Source of the DNA: Morinoia aosen
Taxonomy: Eukaryota > Arthropoda > Malacostraca > Amphipoda > Talitridae
Length of the DNA stretch: 64,000 nucleotides
Reading direction: 5' to 3'
NCBI GenBank assembly: GCA_030386875.1
Contig: CM059562.1
Span: 47,389,757 to 47,453,756 of the forward strand
Made by a program: the position numbers and the translations under genes. Under the pieces are notes generated by a model. The model did not search any database. It was not told where the DNA came from and was given only the letters and a program-made list of their open reading frames with translations. This document shows positions 55,545 to 64,000 of this stretch, piece by piece (within the stretch, counting starts at the first letter, position 1; every line of letters starts with the position of its first letter).

Positions 55545-55955
55545 TATTATAGAGTGGATAGCCCTACACTAGAGCACAGCGCAGGTTCCACATAGACACC
55601 AAATAGTTATAGTACTGAACACAATACCATGCAATGACACAGCATGTTAGGTAAATAGTTCACTCACCTCTTGGATACCTTAACTTAATACTCCATTTTC
55701 AATACTGTGGCTAGCAAAAGTAGAGCGGAGATAGACGGGAAATGTATAGTATAGGGTAGAATAGAATTAGTACATTAGTTTAGAACTTAAGAAGTTAGAT
55801 ACCAACCACAGTAGTTAATTATGTACACACTCGGTCAACATTTTCTTGTTGTTGAATCCGAGGCCAATAGCAGACTGACTCGCGAGTGTTGCCCTATCGA
55901 GCGTTGCCAACTTTCGGTCTCTCTAACTAGAACTTACACTACTCGCTATATTACA
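55545..55955 (-). repeat. Gypsy-2 5' LTR
   Basis: 411 bp, with the tRNA-Ser-type primer site (55533-55543) on its internal side. Confidence 0.93.
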
Positions 55956-56024
55956 GTGTGAAAATTGTGGAGGGAATTGTAGGCCGTTACAAAGGCCCCG
56001 ACGCTGTCGGCCTTCAAGTTCAAG

Positions 56025-56119
56025 TACCAGGCGCTGAACTCTCTGTGTGAAAATTGTTGAGGGAATTGTAGGCCGTTACAAAGGCCCCGACGCTGTTGGC
56101 CCTCAAGTTCAAGTTCAAG
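56025..56119 (+). mobile_element. Extra LINE 3' tail
   Basis: This repeats the last 95 bp of the same LINE 3' UTR (TACCAGGCGCTGAACTCTCT... to the TTCAAG repeats) directly after the first tail. Either a second, heavily truncated LINE or a local duplication. Confidence 0.8.
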
Positions 56120-56462
56120 ACGGGTTTCGAAGTGACGAAGTCAGTGTTGGGTGTGACGGGAAAGTTGTTCAAGGCTGGACGTCGGAAGGTCGGAGCTCTG
56201 CGCATCGAACTAAGAATTAACATTTATTTACTCAATAATACTAGTGTGAGTGTGTTTTGGTAGTGTTTGTTTTGGTTAAATTCTTTTCTTTCTTTCTCTA
56301 AATTGGGTTTGGAATTGCCGGCCTCATGGGGAGCCCAAAACGGGCTAAACACAAAACTAAGGGAGGGGCCTTCCCAAAGTCCCCTGCCCCATACTCAAGG
56401 CCGTCCAAAGCTCAAAACGTTACAGTTACCAAAACCTCCAAAACTTCTTAAGGAGTAAAGTC
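56120..56462 (+). other. Unassigned segment with a 41-codon basic open frame
   Basis: Moderately GC-rich. An ATG frame at 56326-56451 encodes MGSPKRAKHKTKGG and further Lys/Pro/Ser-rich residues, 41 in all. It could be the N-terminal start of a LINE ORF1 broken by the AT-rich DNA that follows; there is no domain to confirm it. Confidence 0.3.
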
Positions 56463-57468
56463 TGAGTAAAAAAAGCCCGTTATTTACGGATGGATTTCTC
56501 TGAAATTTTCACAATAGGTGTGAAATGATGCAAAGATCATTTGTTATTTGGACAAAATTTTTGTATCTGCACTGGATTTTTTTTTAAATATGATACCTAA
56601 AATAAGTTTTTATTAAATTCTATCTTTTTCTAAATTTTGAAATTACAGAATCAGTACTTCGTTTTTAGATTGCTTATATGTCTATATAACCATACGCAAT
56701 AGGGAATTTTGATAACTTCTTCTTGTGGATTTTGGGAATTTATAAAAAAATGTACCTAACCTTTTTTCATTTTTTTTTATGTCGTGTAATTTTCAAAATA
56801 ATAGATGTAGGTATCAAAAAAGGCTATTGCCTATGGGGACACCTTGCTAAGCCCATCAAATGGTATATAAACCATTCTTGTAGCTCTGAAATTGTGGAAG
56901 AAGATAATTTGAGAAACCAATTATCGAGTTTCCATAAAAACGTGTTTCACAAAAAAAAATGTTTTTCTTCTTATCTTTTGAACTAGGCCTACCAGGTTTT
57001 CTACAATGAACTCTTAAGCTTTTGTAGCTCTTTTCAAGCCCTTTTGATTGATATAATTTACATTGCTAGAACTCTGAGAAAAAATTTATATCAAAAGACA
57101 AACAATAGCTTACATGTAATTCTTCAAAACAACCACTTTTTTGAATATTTTTTTTACCAAAATATGTTTTTTTTCAAGTCAACTTCTCTGTTTTGTAGCT
57201 CTTTTTAAGCCCTTTGGATTGGTGTGCTCACCATAGCCATAGCTATGATACTGCAGCTGTCATCGAGCTATGAATGAAAGTGTGTGTACACAGAACAGCT
57301 AAATTCTTAAATTGTCAAAAATTATCAACATTTTTTTACTCTGCGTTATAATGTTTCGTTTGAATATGAAAACACTTTGAGTAGCATATGAACGAACTCT
57401 ATTGCCATTGCCGCAAAGAAACACACTCAATTGACCCCCAATAATGAGGTGGGGGAGTGGTCAAGGTC
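56463..57468. other. AT-rich unassigned DNA
   Basis: Long A and T runs and no coding signal. Two phrases recur (TTTTGTAGCTCTTTTCAAGCCCTTTTGATTG at 57015-57050 and a variant at 57192-57224), suggesting a decayed repeat or non-autonomous transposon. Confidence 0.45.
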
Positions 57469-59160
57469 ATGCCACCCCCATCGCTTTCACCCTCTGGTGG
57501 GCGTACCATTCGGAGTAGACGTAAGCGGAAAGTACCAATGGAAGCGCAAGAAAATAGAAGTATTCTATTCTATTCTATAGAATAGAAAATAGAAAATCAA
57601 CACTTATCCCAATTTCTACCCAGATGGTGTCCTTAAGTGAAGAAGCTGTTAGAGCCTCTACTTCAGCCATATGTGGGGAAGTTATGGATACCCAAAATGA
57701 AAGCTCACAACTAAACCAACCGGACATTACAGACCCTTCTCAACCCGGGGCCAAGCGCCCTAGAAGTTCATCACAGTCATCAATACTATCAAATGTGTCT
57801 CTCGATTTAGATCCTAACTTTGCGGGTTTTCAAACCTGCCAACTCGAACGAAGCAACTCTGCAGAAACAGTCACTGCTGTGAACAAATCAGATGATAGCC
57901 TGCCTTCATACCAGCCTCAACCAAATCACAACCAAGTACACACTGAAGGTGCCCAATACTTTTGATAAAACTTTCAGATAAAAATAGCAATGCAGATAAG
58001 TTTTTGTCAAATGAATTTCAATTATCCAAACTTCTTGCAAATTCTCCATTTGGAACAGCAGGAATTGCTAAAAAACGTATCATCCTGGTACTTATTTTGA
58101 CTTCCACTGCTGCATCTAAAATATCAACGCTTTTAAAAATAACTGAATTAGGCCCATGGCAGATTCTCTGTTGATGGCCTGCTAATCAGCCCTAACCATT
58201 GGTGTCATTGGACCATTTGGTACTGATACTCTGGACTCTGAAATAGAGGAAGTCCTTGCTAGAGATGTGACTCAAAAAAAACCATGCCGTTTTTTTTAAA
58301 AAAAACACTTTTTTTTACAAAAAAAACTGAGGCCAAAAAAAACGTGGATATTTTGGTTTTTTTTAAATATTTTGTCTGAAAATAACTCAGCAAGAAAAAG
58401 AACCACATTACATTATTTGTTTTCATGTCAAATTACAAAATAAAACAGCATACTTCTTAATTGATGGTTTTCTATGGTTTTATGAACTTTTTCATTTTCT
58501 GCGGTTTCATGCTTTGATATTTCATATATTTTACAATACATGTGAATGACCTTAAACTCCCAAAATGGTGTGTTATAATAACATATCTTTACTTATGGTC
58601 ATTGATAGAGATGTGACTAAAAAACCATGGTGTTTTTTTTAAAAAAACATGTTATTTATACAAAAATTATGACTAAAAAACATGGAAATTAATATATTTG
58701 TGACCTTAACCCTTTAACGCCCCAGAGGACACCAGTGTCCTCTTTCAAAATTCCCCTTCAATATATTTTATTTCTTATTCAATTAGTTCCCTAATGTGTT
58801 CTTTGAAGTTCTCTGCCGAGTGGCAGTTCTTATCCCATCCTGATATCGGTGACTGCCAGATGCCAGCGCCAGTTTAGTGACGGTGGTTGTGTTAACGGTA
58901 ATATGATTACAAAAATTCGGACGTTAAAGGGTTAAAAATCCAATGCTGTTTTTTTTAAAACATTGTTTTTTAACAGAAAAATCTTGACTAAAAAAACATG
59001 GCTATTATATTTTATTGGACCAAAAAAGTTTTTTTATAAACATTTAAAAAAAATCATGACTAAAAAAACACAGATGTAAATATCAGGAAAGTTAGTTTTC
59101 TTTAATCGAATTGTCTTTAGAAACTTATAAACAAAGAATGCTGTTAATATTGAAATCATG

Positions 59161-59416
59161 TTTATTAGAACTGTACTAGGTCTTAGAATAAAATATCTAC
59201 ATAGAATCTATTCACTCCATAAAACCTTTTGGAGACCAGCTCCATCCTCAGTCATTCAGTAAAATTTGGTCAAATGGACAATGAATTTTCACTGTTCCTT
59301 TGAAAAACATTTGACTGAATGACTTACTGAGGATGGAGCTAGTCTCCGAAAGGTTTTATAGAGTGAATAGATTCTTTGTGGATATTTTATTCTAAGACCT
59401 GGTACGGTTCTAATGG
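59161..59416. repeat. Fold-back within the hAT-like element
   Basis: Arms 59161-59260 and 59313-59416 are inverted (share TCTATTCACTC, CCTCAGT, CATTCAGT and TCTTAGAATAAAATATC) with a 50-bp loop. Possibly a small MITE. Confidence 0.85.
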
Positions 59417-60639
59417 ATATTAAAATATCTTGTGTAACCAAAAAATCTATGCTGTTTTTTGAATGTTTTTGTTACAAAAAAGTCATGACTAAAAAACACG
59501 GATATTAATATACTTTATTTAACCATAAACAGCCATGCTGTATTTTTTAAAATAAACATCTTTTTTTCAAAAAAATCATGATTAAAAAATGTGTATATTA
59601 ATATATTTTATGTGCCAAAAAAAAAAACATGCTGTTTTTTTTAAATCATGTTTTCTTAACCAAAAAAAAATCATGACTAAAAAACATGGATATTAATGAC
59701 TTTTGGTGAAGAAAACATGGTTTTTAAAATGTCATGTTTTTTTAGGTCAGATAAAATTTAATAACACTCATGTTTTTTGTAAAAAAATATTTTTTTCAGA
59801 AAACATGGTTTTTTGGTCACATAAAATAAATTAATATCCATGTTTTTTTACAGATTAGATTAGTCATTAGTTTTAGCCTCCCTACCCAGCAACAAATGTG
59901 ATCCAAAGAGAGGAAGGAAGATTATGAAACAAGATCAAAGTTGAAGAAGACAGTAGTAGGTGCTGAAAAACAGGACAGCAGTGAACCAAAAAAAAGGTGG
60001 TCCTTAACATCACAAAAACATATAATTTCAACAAAAAGAAGGCCTACCTAACTCTCAGCTTGGGCCCTTACATTGTCCCCCTGGGAGCGCTAGTTCCCAT
60101 AGATACAATAATTGTATCCTCCCGAGGGGTGTTTTTTTTACAAAGAATTCGTGACCAAAAAATGAATAATATTAACTTTTTAATAAAAAACATGTTTAAA
60201 AACACAAGGATTTTTTGGTAATATAAAATATGTTAATATCCACGATTTTAAGACAAGATTTTTTATGAAAAATACATAAAATAAAACAGCATGGTTTTTT
60301 GGTTGCATAAAATATATTCATATCCAGGTTTCCTTATACATCATTGTTTGTAAAAAACCATATTTTTTAAAAAACAGCATGGGGTTTTTTAGGTCTCATA
60401 AATATATTCATGTTTTTTTAGTCATGATTTTTTAGTACAAAAACATTTTTTGGGTCTCAAATATATTATTCATGTTTTTTCAGTCATGATTTTTTTGTAA
60501 AAAACATGTTTTTTTAAAAACTGCATGGGGCTTTTTAGGTCACATAAAATATATTGTTTTTTAGTCATGATTCTTTGTAAGAAAAAACAGCATGGTTATA
60601 TTTGGTACCAGAGAATATATTAATATTCATTTTTATTAG

Positions 60640-61330
60640 TCAGAATTTGGTCAATGTAAAGTTTAATGAAATCATGGAAATTAATAATTATATTCCAAAC
60701 AATCACCAAAGGAACCCATTTAAGAACGTTTTACAGGAACAAAATTCTGCTCGCTGATGCTTTATTTTCGAATCATTGAACTTTGAAGTTGGACTTCCCG
60801 AGCCAAAGGAAGCGAGCGTAATTTAATTAAAAACGGAAGCTAACCCCCTGTTACAAACGTAAAGAGGTTGGGTCGTGATGGGGAGGCACAGTTCTTCTAG
60901 CGAAAATTATAAATAAAGCTTCTAACCCACCCATTAACGTGACGACCACAATCTTGTTTACATCGGCTCTAAGATGGCGACCACCATGGGCGCTGCCATC
61001 TTAGAGCCAATGTCAACAAGATTGCGGTCATCACCCAAATGGGTTGGTTAGAAGCTTTATTTATAATTTTCGTTAGAAGAACTGTGCCTCCCCCTCCCCT
61101 CCCAACCTCTTTACGTTTGTAATAGCTTCCGTTATTAATTAAATTCCGTTTCACACGCTCGCTTCCTTTGACGCAAAGGCCAACTTCAAAAGTTCAATTC
61201 GAAAATAATGCATCAGCGAGCAGAATGTCATTCGTGTGAAACGTTCTTAAATGGGTTCCTTAAGTGATTCCTGGGATTACTAATTATTATTTTCTGATTG
61301 CATTAAACTTCACATTGACCCAGAATTTTT
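60640..61330. repeat. Long palindrome with GATGGCG centre
   Basis: Arms of about 330 bp meet near 60985, where GGCTCTAAGATGGCGACCAC faces its complement. Shared blocks include GGAACCCATTT, TTATAAATAAAGCTTCTAACC and AACCTCTTTACGTTTGTAA. No coding role. Confidence 0.87.
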
Positions 61331-61394
61331 TGTAAAAAAAACATTATTTTAAAAAAACAGCATATTTTTTTGGTCACCTTAAATATATTAATAT

Positions 61395-62335
61395 CTATGG
61401 TTTTTAGTCATTGTTTTGTAATGAAAACATGAAAAAGAAACCATACAGTAAAAGTGGTGGCAGATAACCCACAATTACCTAGTGTCTAAGAGGTACAGCA
61501 GGAGCCACAGAACTTATATTGATGGAGTCAAAATTCAGAGCTTATTATGGTAAATCTGAAGGATATGTCAGTTATCGATTTTCCACTTTTTGGTGCCTGA
61601 ACCTAATTAATTGAATCAAAATAAACAAGTTTTCTTCTACGCACCTTCCGTCTCAAATGAGTATTTTACGATTTATAGCGATAAGTTTAGTTTCGTCTTT
61701 GATGACTAATGCGCTCGAATAAACAGCTACTCATCGATTTTCGAATTTTTGTTGCTTGAATCATGGTAATAACATCGAAATAAACCAGTTTTCTTCTGTA
61801 CACTTTTCTTGTCAAAAGAGTATTTAACGAGGTATAGCGGTAGGTTTGGTTTCGTCTTAGATGACGATCGCGCTGGAAGCGAGTGCGCATTGCAGTGTTG
61901 CTGTCCGACGTGCTCCTTGAATTACTTGCCGCTTCAAACACAGGAGTTGCAGTAAGTCATTTACCGCTATAACTAATAAAATACTCATTTAAGACGGAAA
62001 GTGCATAGAAGAAAACTCGTTTATTTCGATCTAATTAACTATGCTTAGGTTAGGCATCAAAATTTACAAAATCGATAACTGACACATCCTTCAGATTTAC
62101 CATTATCTCTGCAAAGTCTGATTTTTTTGGTCACATAAAAATAAAATCAGGCATAGTAGAGATAGTAAGCTCTGAATTTTGACTCCATCAATATAAGTTC
62201 TGTGGCTCCTGCTGTTCCTCTTAGACGCCTCTAGGTATTTGTGGGTTATCTGCCACCACTTTTACTGTATGGTTTCTTTTTGATGTTTTTATAACAATGA
62301 AATGACTAAAAAACATGGATATTAATATATTTCAG
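61395..62335. repeat. Nested palindrome containing a MITE of the 10456 family
   Basis: The outer arms share AAACCATACAGTAAAAGTGG and TGATGGAGTCAAAATTCAGA. The inner part, about 61565-62090, has inverted ends with TCAGTTATCGATTTT and is related to the 10456-10980 MITE through blocks such as AATAAACAAGTTTTCTTC, GAATTACTTGCCGCTTCAAA and GATTTTCGAATTTTTGTTGC. Confidence 0.82.
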
Positions 62336-62894
62336 GTGTCCAAAAAAAAACCCAGACATAAGCTTAACAAAATTTAGGTGTGCAAAAAAAACCAAAAAAA
62401 ACAAAAAAAAACACATAAAAAACACGTTTTTTTTGCAAAAAAAACCGCAATCAAATAAAACCGTTTTTTTTGCATCACTAGTCCTTGCTGAAGCAGGTTA
62501 TGCAAACCTCAAAGTATCCCGAATTTAGAAACCCAAAAATCAAGGCCCTACTACATTGGTAATAATAGTTTTTCAATCTTCTTCTCTACCAGAGTATGTC
62601 TACTTCAACTACCAAAGATTCAAAGTCAACCCGTACATAAGTAAACCCTAGCAGTGTTGCCAGTGCCAGAGATTTGGGCACAATGCTCAACTATGTAGAA
62701 ATCCACCTAGATGTGTAGCATGTTCAGGCCCTCACCAGGTAAAGGATTGCCCATCATGCTCCATTCCAAAATGTACAAAATGCTCTGGCTCCCACACAGC
62801 AAACTATGGGGACTGTCCCTTTATGAAACAAGCAAAAACTGTTTAAAAAATTAAAGTACAGCATAAAAAGTACAACATCTATGTTATTTCCACT

Positions 62895-63389
62895 GCTTAC
62901 TGAGGACGTTCAGAATTACCTACTAAAACTTGTACAGGAGAATGGAAGGAAACCTGGAATGCAGCAGTCCAACAAGGCAAGGGCAAATTCTTAGCTTCAA
63001 CTAAAAACTCAATAAGAGAGTGGTCTTGGGCCTCTCACTCCAATCGTATGGTTGAGACCTCAACAACCAGGCTTAGACTTGGACGCTTGAGATATGCTGC
63101 ACATCTGTACCTCTTTGGATTGTCCGACCACCCAAACTGTGAGTGTGGAGGCACAGAAACAATTGAACATTTTCTTCTGAACTGCCCAAACCACAACACA
63201 GCTTGCCGCTCCCTTATCATCTTCAACACTATACAAGTGCCCCAAACTTTAAAAAATATTCTAGGAGGAGGACACATTGAAGAGCCTGTGCAATTCTCAA
63301 TCCTGGATGCCCTTGCTCAATTCTTACGAGACACAAAAAAAATTAGCCACATTGTTAACAATTTACCCAGCTGGGACAAAGTTATATAA
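62895..63389 (+). pseudogene. Jockey-like LINE ORF2, C-terminal tail only
   Basis: An open frame with WKETWNAAV...REWSW then TRLRLGRLRYAAHLYLFGL and the zinc-type CECGGTETIEHFLLNC motif found at the ORF2 C-terminus of Jockey-like LINEs, ending at TAA 63387-63389. Endonuclease and reverse transcriptase are missing: only about 50 bp separates the end of ORF1 from this tail, so several kilobases were deleted. It is probably the same LINE as the ORF1 upstream. Confidence 0.8.
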
Positions 63390-63954
63390 TCTAACTTAAC
63401 AAATTAGTTAAAAACTCTACTGTTCCATAATAATAATAATAATTATAATAACCAGTATTTTACCCTCACACTGGCTTGGCCTAACCTACAATATACCTAA
63501 ATATTTTCATGCCTCTTGAACTTGTATGCAAAACCATTCCTTCTGGATCCCTGCAGTAATTACTGATATGTATAACTCTGGCAGAGCTTGAGGCATCACC
63601 CCGTGTAACTCAGAAGACATATTTAGTAGTAGTTACTAACACCTGTGCTGGGTGATGTCACAAATTCCCCCTTGTATTGCTCCTTCAGAGACTTGCACAC
63701 AGGCATCTTTCTTGTAAATGCTCATGCAATCCTAGAGGCTCCAGGCTGGAGCCTCATTTGATCAACTATTGAGATGCATGTGATAATGCTCAATAAATAA
63801 TTCAAGAAGTTTTTTTTATATTTTTCTCAGGAAGGAATGGGAGAAACATAACAGGTAACTATATATCTTCTCTAAAAATATATTTACTCCCTCCTTTACC
63901 AATTACCCATCCTTGATCATAAAAGCCCCAAAAATCTTCCTACTCTGTTCTAGG
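63390..63954 (+). other. LINE 3' end and unassigned spacer
   Basis: A TAA/ATA trinucleotide run at 63427-63452 could be the LINE tail. After it I see no gene or repeat up to the hAT-like terminus at 63955. Confidence 0.5.
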
Positions 63955-64000
63955 TAGTGATGTACCGACACCATTTTTTTGGCTGATACCAATACCGATA
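63955..64000 (+). mobile_element. Left terminus of another hAT-like element (cut by window end)
   Basis: TAGTGATGTACCGACACC resembles hAT terminal repeats, and the following 'gataccaataccgata' phrases are common in such elements. Only 46 bases are visible. Confidence 0.5.

Larger units (their letters stand above)
42330..55955 (-). mobile_element. Gypsy-2: Ty3/Gypsy element split by copia
   Basis: LTRs of exactly 411 bp (42330-42740 and 55545-55955) with about two visible differences, and target duplication GTGTG (42325-42329, 55956-55960). Same family as Gypsy-1: Pol is nearly identical, while LTR sequence and Gag N-terminus differ clearly. The Gag-Pol frame is interrupted only by the copia insertion, whose TTCCC duplication lies between the zinc knuckles and protease. 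The element sits in the 3' UTR of LINE copy B. Confidence 0.94.
26040..56024 (+). mobile_element. LINE copy B, split by Gypsy-3 and Gypsy-2
   Basis: LINE segments 26040-27084, 42141-42324 and 55956-56024 become one continuous LINE 3' end when the insertions and one copy of each target duplication are left out. Its UTR order matches copy A base for base apart from substitutions. The first break, in the last codons of ORF2, has TGGA duplicated (27081-27084, 42137-42140). The second, in the 3' UTR, has GTGTG duplicated (42325-42329, 55956-55960). The 3' tail ends TTCAAGTTCAAG at 56024. Confidence 0.9.
58260..62480. mobile_element. 4.2-kb hAT-like element of inverted AT-rich satellite units
   Basis: An exact 8-bp duplication GTCCTTGC flanks it (58252-58259 and 62481-62488). 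The termini are TAGAGATG...CATCACTA, hAT-like, followed by A-rich tracts. The interior repeats a unit of about 90-100 bp (GACTAAAAAACATGGATATT, TAATATATTTTA, CCAAAAAACATGCTGTTTTT) in one orientation to about 59740 and then mostly in the other. Three palindromic elements are embedded. There is no transposase, so it would need one in trans. Confidence 0.82.
57624..62846 (+). pseudogene. Jockey-like LINE ORF1, split by a hAT-like element
   Basis: Segments 57624-58259 and 62489-62846 form one Gag-like ORF1. The N-terminus is Ser/Pro-rich with a basic patch (AKRPRSSSQSS). A frame change occurs at 57962. The central RNA-binding region reads KRIILVLIL...LLKITELGPWQILC and then TIGVIGPFGTDTLDSEIEE. 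After the insertion come the CCHC knuckles QCCQCQRFGHNAQLCRNPPR, CVACSGPHQVKDC and CTKCSGSHTANYGDC (about 62650-62820), the classic triple of Jockey/I-type LINEs. A TAA at 62844-62846 ends it. Stops inside show it is dead. Confidence 0.82.

Overview
The window is repeat-dense eukaryotic DNA, most likely from an arthropod and probably an insect or crustacean; the species cannot be read from the sequence. The evidence is the mix of elements: Ty3/Gypsy, BEL/Pao and Ty1/Copia LTR retrotransposons, a Penelope-like element, two LINE families, a tRNA-derived SINE, Tc1-like remnants, hAT-like and other terminal-inverted-repeat (TIR) elements, and a copia primer site that matches the initiator-tRNA anticodon arm as in Drosophila copia. 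I found no host protein-coding gene, rRNA or free-standing tRNA gene. Nearly every long open frame belongs to a mobile element.

Layout. 1-3.9 kb is unassigned, with microsatellites and short tandem repeats. 3.93-5.66 kb is a near-perfect 1.7 kb inverted duplication of a Penelope-like GIY-YIG fragment. 5.7-14.5 kb is unassigned AT-rich DNA holding two decayed Tc1-like transposases on the minus strand, a 525-bp MITE, a 130-bp tandem duplication, and a 1.6 kb TIR element that carries a minisatellite and a SINE. 14.58-24.92 kb is a dead BEL/Pao element on the plus strand. It has several in-frame stops and a frameshift, a SINE in the polymerase with a perfect 10-bp target duplication, and a 3' LTR broken by a fold-back insert and by a second LTR family.

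25.2-56.1 kb is one nested block. A LINE 3' end (copy A) is followed by a second copy (B), which has been split twice. A Gypsy element (here Gypsy-3, 27085-42136) entered the end of its ORF2, and a second Gypsy (Gypsy-2, 42330-55955) entered its 3' UTR. Gypsy-3 contains a complete young Gypsy (Gypsy-1, 35550-40640, one uninterrupted 1338-aa Gag-Pol) and a solo LTR (40735-41427). Gypsy-2 contains a complete copia (46027-54515), which contains a 3.95 kb TIR element (48120-52070), which contains a 948-bp fold-back MITE (49027-49974). Target-site duplications support all the LTR insertions in this block, so the order of events can be read.

56.1-63.5 kb holds a Jockey-like LINE (ORF1 and only the C-terminal tail of ORF2) split by a 4.2 kb hAT-like element made mostly of inverted AT-rich satellite units and palindromes. 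The last 46 bases look like the terminus of another hAT-like element. Functionally this is an insertion graveyard. Gypsy-1 is the one element whose coding capacity and LTR pair look intact; copia and Gypsy-2 look coding-competent apart from what has been inserted into them.
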